The notes under the pieces: generated by a model
What the model saw: only the letters and a program-made list of their open reading frames with translations
Told to the model about the DNA's origin: nothing
Databases searched by the model: none
Assembly: GCF_003937945.1 (NCBI RefSeq)
Contig: NZ_RSEC01000063.1
Location: forward strand, 1-64,000
Length of the DNA stretch: 64,000 bases
From: Amycolatopsis eburnea
GTDB lineage: Bacteria; Actinomycetota; Actinomycetes; Mycobacteriales; Pseudonocardiaceae
Reading direction: 5' to 3'
Made by a program: the position numbers and the translations under genes
Part shown: in pieces, positions 16,840 through 27,400 of the stretch
How positions within the stretch are numbered: the first letter of the stretch is position 1
How the letters are laid out: every line of letters starts with the position of its first letter

Positions 16840-18335
16840 GCCTGCTGTCCGTCCGCGGGATCGTGAAGACCTTCCCCGGCGTCCGCGCGCTCGACGGCGT
16901 CGACCTCGACGTCGAACCGGGCGAAGTGCACTGCCTGCTCGGCCAGAACGGCGCGGGCAAGTCGACGCTCATCAAGGTCCTCGCCGGCGCGCACCAGCCC
17001 GACACCGGCGAAATCACCTGGCAGGGCGAGCCCGTCACGCTCGGCACGCCGGTCGACGCCCTGCGCCTCGGCATCGCCACCATGTACCAGGAACTCGACC
17101 TCGTCCCGGGCCTTTCGGTGGCGGACAACATCTTCCTCGGCCACGAACGCGCCCGCTTCGGCTTCACGCGCATCTCTCAGGCCCGCGACGAGGCCGCCCG
17201 CCTGATGGCCCGGCTCGGCCACCCCGACATCCGCCCGAACACCGAGGTCGGCAAGCTGTCGGCTGCCGGGCAGCAGCTCGTCTCGATGGCCCGCGCGCTC
17301 GCCCACGACGCCCGGCTGCTCGTGATGGACGAACCGACCGCCGCGCTGGCGGGCGAGGAGGTCGACAACCTCTTCCGGATCGTCGGCGAGCTGACCGCCG
17401 ACGGCGTCGCGGTCGTCTACATCTCCCACCGGCTCGAGGAGCTGCGCCGGATCGGGCACCGGGTGACCGTGCTCAAGGACGGCCGGACCGTCGGTACCGG
17501 CCTCGACGCCCGCGAGACGCCGACCGCCGACCTGGTCGCGCTCATGGCCGGCCGCAAGGTGGAGACCGTGTTCGGCCCGCGTCACGACGGCCACGCCCGG
17601 CCGGAGGTGGCCCTCGAAGTCGAGCACCTCTCGCGGGCGGGCGAGTTCGAGGACGTCAGCTTCACCGTGCACGCGGGCGAGGTCGTCGGCATCGCCGGGC
17701 TGGTCGGCTCGGGCCGCAGCGAACTGCTCGAGACGATCTTCGGCGCGCGCAAGGCCGACCGCGGAACCGTCGCCGTGCAGGGGAAACCGCTCGGCACCGG
17801 CAACGTCCTGGCCGCCGTCAAGGCCGGGATCGGCCTGGCGCCCGAGGAACGCAAGAGCCAGGGCCTGCTGCTCGACCTGCCGGTGGTGCACAACGTGACC
17901 CTGGCCAGCCTCGGCCGCTACGCGAAGCTCGGGTTCACCGAACGCGCCAAGGAACTCGACGACGCCGGCGCGAGCCTGCGCCGACTCGACCTGCGGCCCG
18001 CCGACCCGCGGCGGATCGTGCGCACGCTGTCCGGCGGCAACCAGCAGAAGGCCGTGCTCGCGCGGTGGCTGGTCCGCGGCTGCAAGGTGCTGCTGCTCGA
18101 CGAACCCACGCGCGGCGTCGACGTCGGCGCCCGCGCCGAGCTGTACCGGCTGATCGACGAGCTGGCCGCGACCGGCGTCGCGATCGTGCTGGTCTCCAGC
18201 GAAATCCCCGAGGTGCTCGGGCTGTCCGACCGGGTGCTGGTGCTGCGCGAGGGCCGCGTCCTCGCCGACCGGCGCTCCGGCGGGCTGACCGAGGCCGAGG
18301 TGCTCGACGTGATTCTCGAGGGGAGCGCGGCATGA
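16836..18335 (+). CDS. CUT2-type sugar ABC transporter ATPase (two nucleotide-binding domains)
   Basis: 499 residues, RbsA/XylG/MglA type. Domain 1: Walker A GQNGAGKST near residue 36, the signature replaced by LSAAGQQLVSMARAL, Walker B LLVMDEPTAAL. Domain 2 (from about 250): degenerate Walker A GLVGSGRSELLETIFGA, signature LSGGNQQKAVLARWL, Walker B VLLLDEPTRGVD. This one active, one degenerate pattern is normal for the family. It starts with ATGA overlap to the ROK gene and overlaps the permease gene likewise. It powers uptake of a monosaccharide or polyol. Confidence 0.95.
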   Translation: MSLLSVRGIVKTFPGVRALDGVDLDVEPGEVHCLLGQNGAGKSTLIKVLAGAHQPDTGEITWQGEPVTLGTPVDALRLGIATMYQELDLVPGLSVADNIFLGHERARFGFTRISQARDEAARLMARLGHPDIRPNTEVGKLSAAGQQLVSMARALAHDARLLVMDEPTAALAGEEVDNLFRIVGELTADGVAVVYISHRLEELRRIGHRVTVLKDGRTVGTGLDARETPTADLVALMAGRKVETVFGPRHDGHARPEVALEVEHLSRAGEFEDVSFTVHAGEVVGIAGLVGSGRSELLETIFGARKADRGTVAVQGKPLGTGNVLAAVKAGIGLAPEERKSQGLLLDLPVVHNVTLASLGRYAKLGFTERAKELDDAGASLRRLDLRPADPRRIVRTLSGGNQQKAVLARWLVRGCKVLLLDEPTRGVDVGARAELYRLIDELAATGVAIVLVSSEIPEVLGLSDRVLVLREGRVLADRRSGGLTEAEVLDVILEGSAA

Positions 18336-19333
18336 CCGAAACGCAAGCACCGCCACAGGAAGCGCTTCCCGCCGAACGGAAGCGGCGGTTCGCCTTCGCC
18401 GCCGACCCGCGGCTGCTCGGCCTGGCCGGCGTGCTCGTGGTGCTCTGCCTGGTGGGACAGTTCACCCGGCCGGAACTGTTCTTCACCGAAAGCAACATCT
18501 CGACGATCCTGCGGCTGGCCGCGGCGATCGGCGTGGTGAGCGTCGGGATGACCTTCGTGATCATCAGCGGCGGGATCGACCTGTCCGTCGGCTCGATGGT
18601 CGGCCTGGCCGGCGTCTGGCTGACGACGCTGGCCACGCAGTCGTACGGCCCGTGGGTGATGGTCCTCTGTGGACTCGCGGTCGGGCTCGGCTGCGGGCTG
18701 ATCAACGGTGTGCTCGTCGCCTACGGCAAGGTCGTGCCGTTCATCGCCACGCTCGCGATGTACGTCTCGGCGCGCGGGCTCGCCGAGCGGATCAGCGGCC
18801 GGCGCACCCAGGTCGTCGCCGACCAGGACTTCCTCGCCTTCTTCCGGGGGAGCTTCCTGGGCATCCCGACGCTGATCTGGTTGTTCGCGCTGGTCTTCGC
18901 GGTCGGCTGGGTCGTGCTCAACCGCACCACGTTCGGCCGCCGGACGTACGCGGTCGGCGGCAACGCCGAGGCGTCGCGGCTGGCCGGCATCAACGTCAAG
19001 CGCCACCTCGCGCTCGTCTACGGCGTGGCCGGGCTGTGCTGCGGGATCGCCGCGCTGATGGTCGTCGCGCGGACGACGGCGGGCGCGTCGACCAACGGCA
19101 TGTTCTACGAGCTCGACGCGATCGCGGCGGTGGTCATCGGCGGCACGCTGCTGACCGGCGGCCGCGGCTCGCTCATCGGCACCCTCATCGGCGTGCTGAT
19201 CTTCACTGTGCTGTCGAACATCTTCACGCTGAACAACCTGGACACCGACATCCAGAACATCGCCAAGGGCGTGATCATCGTGCTCGCCGTGCTCTTGCAG
19301 TTCCGGGCCAGGAAAGCCAGGACCGGTCCGTAG
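18332..19333 (+). CDS. CUT2-type sugar ABC transporter permease
   Basis: 333 residues, start overlaps the ATPase stop (ATGA). RbsC/AraH-like with about 9-10 transmembrane helices; hallmarks VGMTFVIISGGIDLSVGSMVGL (given by its ends GMTFVII and LSVGSMVGL), the cytoplasmic GRRTYAVGGNAEASRLAGI loop that contacts the ATPase, and AAVVIGGTLLTGGRGS. Forms the membrane pore of the importer. Confidence 0.95.
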   Translation: MTETQAPPQEALPAERKRRFAFAADPRLLGLAGVLVVLCLVGQFTRPELFFTESNISTILRLAAAIGVVSVGMTFVIISGGIDLSVGSMVGLAGVWLTTLATQSYGPWVMVLCGLAVGLGCGLINGVLVAYGKVVPFIATLAMYVSARGLAERISGRRTQVVADQDFLAFFRGSFLGIPTLIWLFALVFAVGWVVLNRTTFGRRTYAVGGNAEASRLAGINVKRHLALVYGVAGLCCGIAALMVVARTTAGASTNGMFYELDAIAAVVIGGTLLTGGRGSLIGTLIGVLIFTVLSNIFTLNNLDTDIQNIAKGVIIVLAVLLQFRARKARTGP

Positions 19334-19353
19334 AAACACCTTTGGAGGCCGTC

Positions 19354-20409
19354 ATGACCGAACAACCCTTCCTCGGCCGCCGGGGATTCCTGCTGGGCGG
19401 GGCCGCCGTCGGCGCCGGCGCGCTGCTGGCCGGCTGCACGTCGAACACGCCCGCGAACTCGGAGTCGAACGCGCCGGTCGCCAACGCGGGCAACAACGCC
19501 CAGCCCGGCAAGCCGGTCACCATCGGCTTCTCCGCGCCCGCCGCCGACCACGGCTGGATCGCGGCGATCACCAAGAACGCCAAGGCGCAGGCGCAGAAGT
19601 TCAGCGAGGTGAAGTTCACCGCCACCGAGGGCACCAACGACGTCAACCAGCAGATCTCCCAGGTGGAGACGCTGATCAACGCGAAGGTCGACGTGCTGGT
19701 GATCCTGCCCTTCGACGGCAAGGCGCTGACCTCGGTCGGCCAGCAGGCGATGGACGCCGGCATCCCGGTGATCAACCTCGACCGCGTCTTCGACACGCCG
19801 CTGGCCTATAGAACCTGGATCGGCGGCGACAACTACCGGATGGGCGTCAACGCGGGCAACTACATCGCCGCGGAGCTCAAGAAGAAGAACGTCGCGAACC
19901 CGATCATCGGCGAGGTCGCGGGCATCGATTCGCTGCCGCTGACCCAGGAACGCAGCAAGGGCTTCAAGGACGCGCTGGGGCGCGCCGGGTTCAGCGTGGG
20001 CCCGCGGGTGTCGGCGCAGTTCACGTCGGAGTCGGGCGAGCAGCAGACCGCGAACCTGCTGCAGGGCGCGCCCAAGCTGGACGCCCTGTGGAACCACGAC
20101 GACGACCAGGGCATCGGCGTCAACGCGGCGATCGACACCGCGGGCCGCAAGGAGTTCATCATGGTCGGCGGCGCCGGGTCGAAGAACATGATGAACCTGA
20201 TCAAGGCGGACTCGTCGCCGATCAAGGCGACCGTGCTCTACAGCCCGTCGATGGCCTCGACGGCGGTCGCGCTCGCCCGGCTGCTCGGGCAGGGCAAGGG
20301 GATCGGCGACCTGGCCGAGCACGACATCCCGGCCGAGATCACGACGTATTCGGCGGTCGTGACGAAGGAGAACGTCGACCAGTACCTCGACGTCGGCTTC
20401 GATTCCTGA
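19354..20409 (+). CDS. Sugar-binding protein of the ABC importer (Tat-type lipoprotein)
   Basis: 351 residues; GGAGG precedes the ATG. The N-terminus combines a twin-arginine signal (GRRGFLLGG) with a lipobox LLAGC at about 24-28, so it is probably exported folded and lipid-anchored. The body is a periplasmic-binding-protein type I fold of the ribose/galactose class: TIGFSAPAADHGWIAAI, DVLVILPFDGKAL, GIPVINLDRVF, GEVAGIDSLPLTQERSKGF, LWNHDDDQGIG. It defines the specificity of the importer; sugar unknown. Confidence 0.93.
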   Translation: MTEQPFLGRRGFLLGGAAVGAGALLAGCTSNTPANSESNAPVANAGNNAQPGKPVTIGFSAPAADHGWIAAITKNAKAQAQKFSEVKFTATEGTNDVNQQISQVETLINAKVDVLVILPFDGKALTSVGQQAMDAGIPVINLDRVFDTPLAYRTWIGGDNYRMGVNAGNYIAAELKKKNVANPIIGEVAGIDSLPLTQERSKGFKDALGRAGFSVGPRVSAQFTSESGEQQTANLLQGAPKLDALWNHDDDQGIGVNAAIDTAGRKEFIMVGGAGSKNMMNLIKADSSPIKATVLYSPSMASTAVALARLLGQGKGIGDLAEHDIPAEITTYSAVVTKENVDQYLDVGFDS

Positions 20410-20440
20410 CCGGACTTTTCGCCAGAACACAAGGAGGGGC

Positions 20441-21583
20441 ATGAGCCGGGAAACCATCGGGATCGGCATGGTCGGGCACGCGTTCATGGGAGCGGTGCAC
20501 TCGCACGCCTGGCGCAGCGTGCACCGGTTCTTCGACCCGCCGCTGGTACCGAGGCTCGCCGTGCTCGGCGGCCGCGACGAGACCCGGGCCAGGGCGGCCG
20601 CGGAGAAGTTCGGGTGGGAGGACGTCGAAACCGACTGGCGGAAGCTCGTCGCGCGGGACGACGTCGGCCTGGTCGACGTCTGCACGCCGGGGGACAGCCA
20701 CGCGGAGATCGCGATCGCGGCGCTGGAGGCCGGGAAGCACGTGCTGTGCGAGAAACCGCTGGCCAACTCGGTCGCGGAGGCCGAGGCGATGGCCGAGGCG
20801 GCGCGGCGGGCCCGGGAACGCGGGGTGCGGGCCATGGTCGCGTTCAACTACCGCCGGGTGCCCGCGCTCGCGCACGCCAGGAACCTCGTCGCGAGCGGGG
20901 CGCTCGGCGAGATCCGGCACGTGCGGTCGGTGTACCTGCAGGACTGGCTGTCGGACCCGGAAGCGCCGATGACCTGGCGGCTGCGTCGCGAAAGCGCGGG
21001 CTCGGGCGCGCTCGGCGATCTGGGGGCGCACATCATCGACGCCGCCCAGTTCGTCACCGGCGACCTGATCACCGGCGTCTCGGCGCTGACCAACACCTTC
21101 GTGAAGCAACGGCCGTCCGAAACCGGCGGCACGGACGACGTGACGGTCGACGACACCGCGTTGTTCCTGGCCCGGCTGGCCGGGGGAGCGGTGGCGACCT
21201 TCGAGGCGACCCGGTTCGCGCTGGGCCGCAAGAACGCGATGCGGCTGGAGATCAACGGCTCGAAGGCGAGCCTGGCGTTCGACTTCGAGTCCATGAACGA
21301 ACTCCAGTGGTACGAGGGCACCGGCACCGAAGCCGGGTTCCGCCGGATCCTCGTCACCGAGCCCGACCACCCGTACGTCGGCGCGTGGTGGCCGCCGGGG
21401 CACCTGCTCGGCTACGAGCACACGTTCACCCACGAGGTCGCCGACCTCCTGGACGCCATCGGCGCGGGCACGGACCCCACGCCGAGCTTCGACGACGGCC
21501 TGCGCGTCCAGCGGGTCCTGCACGCCGTCTGGCAAAGCGCGGCAACGGAAGCCACCTGGACCGCCGTGGAGGAGGGGAAATGA
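20441..21583 (+). CDS. Gfo/Idh/MocA family sugar oxidoreductase
   Basis: 380 residues. N-terminal Rossmann fold ([18 protein letters not shown]; the GxGxxG is partly altered), [21 protein letters not shown](V)LCEKPLA region with the catalytic EKP Lys, and the C-terminal sheet with [17 protein letters not shown] providing the second catalytic segment. Uses NAD(P) to oxidise or reduce a sugar hydroxyl. Members next to ThuA and TIM-barrel isomerases often handle 3-keto sugars, which fits the DUF1080-type domain encoded downstream. Its stop overlaps the next start (ATGA). Confidence 0.92.
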   Translation: MSRETIGIGMVGHAFMGAVHSHAWRSVHRFFDPPLVPRLAVLGGRDETRARAAAEKFGWEDVETDWRKLVARDDVGLVDVCTPGDSHAEIAIAALEAGKHVLCEKPLANSVAEAEAMAEAARRARERGVRAMVAFNYRRVPALAHARNLVASGALGEIRHVRSVYLQDWLSDPEAPMTWRLRRESAGSGALGDLGAHIIDAAQFVTGDLITGVSALTNTFVKQRPSETGGTDDVTVDDTALFLARLAGGAVATFEATRFALGRKNAMRLEINGSKASLAFDFESMNELQWYEGTGTEAGFRRILVTEPDHPYVGAWWPPGHLLGYEHTFTHEVADLLDAIGAGTDPTPSFDDGLRVQRVLHAVWQSAATEATWTAVEEGK

Positions 21584-22584
21584 GCCGTCCCGTCACGTTG
21601 TTCACCGGCCAGTGGGCCGACCTGCCGTTCACGGAGGTCTGCAAGCTGGCCGCCGACTGGGGTTACGACGGCCTGGAAATCGCTTGCTCGGGCGACCACT
21701 TCGAGGTCGACCGCGCCCTGTCCGAAGAGGACTACGTCCCCGCGAGGCTGGCGCTGCTGGCCGAGCACGGGCTCAAGGTGTGGGCGATCTCGAACCACCT
21801 CGTCGGCCAGGCCGTCTGCGACGACCCGATCGACGCCCGGCACCGCGCGATCCTGCCGTCCCGCATCTGGGGCGACGGCGAACCCGAGGGCGTCCGGCAG
21901 CGGGCGGCCGCTGAAATGGCCGACACCGCGAGGGCCGCGGCGAAGCTCGGCGTGGACACCGTCATCGGCTTCACGGGGTCGAAGATCTGGAAGTACGTGG
22001 CGATGTTTCCGCCGGTCACGCGCGATGACATCGATGACGGTTACGCGGACTTCGCCCGGCGCTGGAACCCGATCCTGGACGTCTTCGACGAGGTCGGCGT
22101 CCGGTTCGCGCACGAAGTCCACCCGTCGGAGATCGCGTACGACTACTGGACGACCAAGCGCGCCCTCGAAGCCGTGGACCACCGGCCGGCGTTCGGGCTG
22201 AACTGGGACCCGTCGCACTTCGTCTGGCAGGACCTCGACCCGGTCGGGTTCATCCTCGACTTCGCCGACCGGATCTACCACGTCGACTGCAAGGACACCC
22301 GCAAGCGCTTCGACGGCCGCAACGGACGGCTCGGGTCGCACCTGGCCTGGGCGGATCCGCGGCGCGGCTGGGACTTCGTGTCCGTCGGCCACGGCGACGT
22401 CCCGTGGGAAGACTGCTTCCGGGCGCTGAACTCGATCGGCTACACCGGCCCGATCTCGGTGGAGTGGGAAGACGCCGGGATGGACCGGCTCCGGGGCGCG
22501 GCGGAGGCGGTGAAGTACCTGCGCGAGCACCTGTTCGACCAGCCGTCGGCGGCTTTCGACGCGGCTTTCAGCAACCAGAGATGA
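21580..22584 (+). CDS. Xylose-isomerase-like TIM barrel (sugar phosphate isomerase/epimerase)
   Basis: 334 residues, GGAGG before the ATG. AP-endonuclease-2/xylose isomerase fold: [65 protein letters not shown] and [13 protein letters not shown] supply the Glu/Asp/His metal ligands. Cytoplasmic. Coupled to the oxidoreductase gene, so both probably act on the same imported sugar, one altering oxidation state and the other the carbonyl position or configuration. Confidence 0.9.
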   Translation: MSRPVTLFTGQWADLPFTEVCKLAADWGYDGLEIACSGDHFEVDRALSEEDYVPARLALLAEHGLKVWAISNHLVGQAVCDDPIDARHRAILPSRIWGDGEPEGVRQRAAAEMADTARAAAKLGVDTVIGFTGSKIWKYVAMFPPVTRDDIDDGYADFARRWNPILDVFDEVGVRFAHEVHPSEIAYDYWTTKRALEAVDHRPAFGLNWDPSHFVWQDLDPVGFILDFADRIYHVDCKDTRKRFDGRNGRLGSHLAWADPRRGWDFVSVGHGDVPWEDCFRALNSIGYTGPISVEWEDAGMDRLRGAAEAVKYLREHLFDQPSAAFDAAFSNQR

Positions 22585-22593
22585 GGGAGTTCC

Positions 22594-23448
22594 ATGTGCG
22601 GTGAACGGCCAGAGCAGCACTCCCGACGAACGTTCCTGAACGTGGCGACGGCGGCCCTCACGGTGGGGGCCGCGGCCATCGCGCTACCCGGCACCGCGGC
22701 CGCCTCCCCGGCCCGCCGCCGCGTGCCGCTCGACAAGATCAGCATCCAGCTCTACTCCCTGCGTTCCCTGCTGCAGAACGATCCCGAAGGCACGCTGTCG
22801 GCGCTGGCCGACATCGGCTACCGGAAGGTCGAGCTGGCCGGGACGTACGGCCGCAGCGCGACCGAGTTCCGCGCCATCCTCGACCGGTGCCACCTCACGG
22901 CGTCGTCCACGCACGTGGGCATCGACGGCGACCTGAACCAGACCATCGCCGACGCGAAGATCCTGGGCAACACCTCCGCCGTCGTGCCGTACGCGAACTT
23001 CGGCACCATCGCCGAGTGGGAAGCCTTCGCGGGCCGCATGAACACCGCGGCGGTGGCGTTCAAGAAGGCCGGGCTGAAGCTCGGGTACCACAACCACGAC
23101 CACGAGTTCGCCCCGATCGGCGGCGTCGTGCCCTACGACGTGCTCACCGCGAAGACGGACAAGCGGCTCGTGCACCTGGAGATCGACCTGTTCTGGGCGG
23201 TGAACGGCGGCGCGGACCCGGTCGAGCTGTTCCGGCGCAACTACCCGCGCGTCAAGCAGTACCACGTGAAGGACCGGACCGCGGACGGGCAGATGGTCGA
23301 CCCCGGCGCGGGTGTCATCGACTTCCCGCGCATCTTCGCCGCGTCCTGCCACACCATCGGTGAGTACATCGTCGAGCACGACCAGCCCGCCGATCCGCTG
23401 AACACCGCGAAGGTCGGGTTCGAGTACCTCCGCACCGTGCGCTTCTGA
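22594..23448 (+). CDS. Exported xylose-isomerase-like TIM barrel protein
   Basis: 284 residues with a Tat signal (HSRRTFLNVATAALTVG, cleavage near TAAAS). The TIM barrel carries ISIQLYSLRSLL, IGYRKVELAGTYG, LGYHNHDHEF, VHLEIDLFWAVNGG, QYHVKDRT and GEYIVEHDQP, the metal-site pattern of the family. It is the secreted counterpart of the preceding isomerase, which implies that part of the sugar conversion occurs outside the membrane, next to the secreted dehydrogenase encoded further on. Confidence 0.9.
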   Translation: MCGERPEQHSRRTFLNVATAALTVGAAAIALPGTAAASPARRRVPLDKISIQLYSLRSLLQNDPEGTLSALADIGYRKVELAGTYGRSATEFRAILDRCHLTASSTHVGIDGDLNQTIADAKILGNTSAVVPYANFGTIAEWEAFAGRMNTAAVAFKKAGLKLGYHNHDHEFAPIGGVVPYDVLTAKTDKRLVHLEIDLFWAVNGGADPVELFRRNYPRVKQYHVKDRTADGQMVDPGAGVIDFPRIFAASCHTIGEYIVEHDQPADPLNTAKVGFEYLRTVRF

Positions 23449-23464
23449 CCCCGGGGGAATCCAC

Positions 23465-24442
23465 ATGCGAGTGTCACGTCGGTCGATGCTGGCCGGAACC
23501 GCCGCGGGCGTCCTCGCGCCCGCGGTCGGGATGGCCGATTCGGCCTACGCGGCGGGCCTGACCCGCCAGATCACCATCTACGCCGAAGCCCTGCCCGGCG
23601 GCCTCTACGGCTACGGCCTCGAGCCGGGCAAGGCCACGATCCCGGGGCCGCTGCTGGAGATCTACGAGGGCGACACCCTCGAGATCGAGCTGGTCAACCG
23701 GACCGACCAGCGGCTGTCGATCCACCCGCACGGCGTCAACTACGACACGGGATCCGACGGCGCCCCGCTCAACGCGTCGTTCAACAAGCCGTACGAGACG
23801 CGGACCTACACCTGGAAGACGCGCGCCCGCTACGACACGGGCAGCGGCTTCTGGATGCCGGGCAACGCCGGCTACTGGCACTACCACGACCACGCGATGG
23901 GCACCGACCACGGCACCGCCGGGCTCGCGCGCGGGCTCTACGGCGGGCTGATCGTGCGCAAGCGCGGCGACCTGCTGCCCAGCAAGCAGTACACCGTGGT
24001 GTTCAACGAGATGATGATCAACCACAAGATGGCGCCCGACACGCCGATCCTCGAGGCGCGGCTCGGCGAGCGCGTCGAGTGGGTGTGCGTGGGGTACGGC
24101 AGCCTGCCGCACACGTTCCACCTGCACGCCCACCGCTGGGCCGACACCCGCACCGGGATGCTCAGCAGCGCCGATGACAACGCTGCCATCGTCGACAACA
24201 AGAACCTCGACCCCGGCAGTTCGTTCGGTTTCCAGGTGATCGCCGGCGAGGGCGTCGGGCCGGGGGCGTGGATGTACCACTGCCACGTCCAGACCCATTC
24301 CGACGGCGGGATGGTGGGCCTGTTCCTGGTCCGCAACGCCGACGGCAGCCTGCCAGACGGAGCGCAGGAAGCGATCGACCGGTTCAAGCTGCATGACCAT
24401 GCCGGGCACGACATGAGCCCCGATGGACGGACGCACGCATGA
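23465..24442 (+). CDS. Two-domain multicopper oxidase (small laccase type), Tat-exported
   Basis: 325 residues. Tat signal VSRRSMLAGTAAG. Both copper regions are complete: HPHG (domain 1), HYHDHAMG, HTFHLHAHRW and HCHVQTHSDGGM (T1/T2/T3 ligands with the C-terminal HCHxxxH). The length equals the trimeric small laccases of Streptomyces. It reduces oxygen to water at the expense of phenols, metals or a redox partner protein. Its stop overlaps an ATG of the next gene, and the locus also encodes a type-1 copper protein, so a partnership with the secreted dehydrogenase is plausible. Confidence 0.93.
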   Translation: MRVSRRSMLAGTAAGVLAPAVGMADSAYAAGLTRQITIYAEALPGGLYGYGLEPGKATIPGPLLEIYEGDTLEIELVNRTDQRLSIHPHGVNYDTGSDGAPLNASFNKPYETRTYTWKTRARYDTGSGFWMPGNAGYWHYHDHAMGTDHGTAGLARGLYGGLIVRKRGDLLPSKQYTVVFNEMMINHKMAPDTPILEARLGERVEWVCVGYGSLPHTFHLHAHRWADTRTGMLSSADDNAAIVDNKNLDPGSSFGFQVIAGEGVGPGAWMYHCHVQTHSDGGMVGLFLVRNADGSLPDGAQEAIDRFKLHDHAGHDMSPDGRTHA

Positions 24443-24453
24443 GGACGGGAGCT

Positions 24454-27400
24454 ATGGGAAAACGGTGGTTCGGAAGGCGCGGGGCGCTCGTGCTCGCCAT
24501 CGGCTCGGTCCTGGCGGCCGGGGCCCCGCTGATCACGATGCCGGTGGCGCAGGCCGCGTCCGCCGCGGTGAACGTGCCGGTCAACGTGCTGGTCTTCCAC
24601 GGCGCGGCGGCGGACCAGAAGGACCCCGTGCTGCGCGCGGCGGACGCGATCGCCCGGCTGGGCACGGACAACGGCATCACGGTGACGGCGTCCTCGGACC
24701 CCGCCGTGTTCAACGCCGCGAACCTGGCCCGGTACCGCGGTGTCGTGTTCCTGTCCGCGCAGGGCGTCACGCTCAGCCGTGACCAGGAAGGCGCGCTGCA
24801 GGCGTACATGAAGGCCGGTGGCGGGTTCCTCGGCATCTCCGACGCCGCCCGCGCCCAGGACTCGTCCCAGTGGTTCACCGGGTTGATCGGGGCTCGCCCG
24901 GTCGGCGCGCGCCCGACGCCGGAAGCGGTGGCGTCGGTGACCGCGAGCGCGGAAAACCCGCCGAACGAGACCAAGGAGAAGCTGGCCGACAACAACGAGA
25001 ACACGAAGTGGCTGACGTTCGCGAACACCGGCTGGGCGGCGTACAAGATGGCCACTCCGGTCGCGGTCAGCAGCTACTCGCTGGTCTCGGCCAACGACTT
25101 CCCGGGCCGTGACCCGAAGAACTGGACCCTGCAGGGCTCGGCCGACGGGAGCACCTGGGTCGACCTGGACACGCGCACCAACGAGGTGTTCCAGGAACGG
25201 TTCCAGACCCGGACGTTCACCTTCGCCAACACGACGGTGTACCCGAACTACCGGCTGAACATCACCGCGAACTCGGGTGAGCCGCTCATCCAGCTCGCCG
25301 ACCTCAAGCTCTTCAAGGACACCTCGACGACCCCGCCGCCGCCCGAGCCGGCACCGCAGCAGGCCGTCGTCGACGTCCTCGACGCGCAGCACCCGGCCAC
25401 CGCCGGGCTGCCGCAGAACTGGACGCGCACCGACCGGTGGCTCAACTGGGAGACCAACCCGGTCGGCACCGTCCACACGGTCGCGCAGGTCGAGGAGAAG
25501 GGCTACAACCCGGGCGTCGGCGCGAACGGCGCGTTCCACCCGATCTCGTGGTGCCGCGACTACGACGGCGGCCGCTCCTTCTACACCGGCATGGGCCGCA
25601 CCGAAGGGTCCTACGGCGAAGACCAGTTCCGGAAGCACCTGCTCGGCGCCCTGCGCTGGACGACCGGCATGGTGCGCGGCGACTGCCAGGCCGGGATCGC
25701 CGCGAACTACAAGGTCGAGCGGCTGACCGGCAAGAACGCGGCCGGGCAGCTCGACCAGATCGGCGAGCCGCACGGCCTGACCATCGCGCCGGACGGCAAG
25801 GTGTTCTACATCGGCAAGGCGGCCTGCCCGACCGGCCCGGTCGTCAGCTGGGACGACCCGAACGTCGGCCTCGGCTGCGGCACGATCCACCAGTGGGACC
25901 CGGCGACCAAGAAGGTCAAGCTGCTCACGACGTTGCGCGTGATGGGCAACCGGGGCAGCGGTGACGAGCTGGTCAAGAACGAAGAGGGCCTGCTCGGCAT
26001 CACGCTGGACCCGAAGTTCACCGAGAACGGCTGGTTCTACGCCTACTGGATGCCGCACGAGTCGATCGACCGCGACAAGCGGATCGGCAAGCGCACGATC
26101 TCCCGCTTCACCTACGACCTGGCGAAGCAGACCATCGACCAGGCGACCCGCAAGGACCTGCTGTCCTGGGACGTGCAGATCCACAGCTGCTGCCACGCCG
26201 GCGGCGGCATGGCGTTCGACAAGGACGGCAACCTCTACGTCGGGTCCGGGGACAACAACTCCTCGGGCGGCTCGAACGGCTACTCGGGCAACAACTGGAC
26301 GCTCGACTACAAGGGCCTTTCCTTCCAGGACGCGCGCCGCACCGCGGGCAACACGAACGACCTGGGCGGCAAGATCCTGCGCATCCACCCGGAGCCGAAC
26401 GGTACCTACACGATCCCGCCGGGGAACCTGTTCCCGAACGGGCCGGCGGACAAGACGCGCCCGGAGATCTACGTGATGGGCGTCCGCAACATCTCGCGGC
26501 TGCAGATCGATCCCGTGCACAACTGGATGACCGCGGGCTGGGTCGGTCCGGACGCGTCCTCGCCGAGCCCTGAACTGGGCCCGGCGAAGTACGAGACGGC
26601 GACCATCATCACCGAGGCGGGCAACCACGGGTGGCCGTACTGCATGGGCAACCGGCAGCCCTACCGCGACCGCAGCAGCACCAACGCGGCCGAGCTGACC
26701 GGCTGGTACGACTGCGACAACCCGGTCAACACCTCGCCGCGCAACACCGGCCTGGTGAACCTGCCGCCGATCAAGGACAACATGATCTGGTACTCGCCGG
26801 ACGGCGGCGGGCCGGTCTTCCCGAAGCGGCCGGGCTCGTCCATCCCGACGTACGTCGCGGCGGACGCCACCTACACCCAGCCGTACCTGCGCGGCGGCGG
26901 CCAGGCGGTCATGTCCGGGCCGACGTACCACCGCTCGCTGGTCAACACGAACAGCGGCGTCGCGTGGCCGGCGTACTGGGACAACAAGTGGTTCATCGGC
27001 GACGAGTCCAACTCGCAGAACCGCGTCGCGGTGACCGTCGACCCGGCGGGCGTGCCGACGCACCAGCCGCCGGTGTTCGCCGAGACGTTCCGGCAGATCA
27101 TCCCGGGCGGCTCGGGGGACACCCGGGTGCAGAGCTGGATGGACGCCAAGTTCGGGCCGGACGGCGCGCTGTACGTCCTGGACTACGGCAACGGGTTCTT
27201 CTCCCTGGACGCCAACCAGAAGCTGCTGAAGATCAGCTACACCGGCGGCGCGGCGACCCCGGCGCCGGCGGCGACGTCGACGATGGTGCAGAACAAGGCG
27301 CTGACGGCGGCGTTCACCGGCTCGAAGTCCGGCGGCGTGTCCTACCGCTGGGAGTTCGGCGACGGCTCGGTGTCCACCCAGGCCGACCCGCGGCACACCT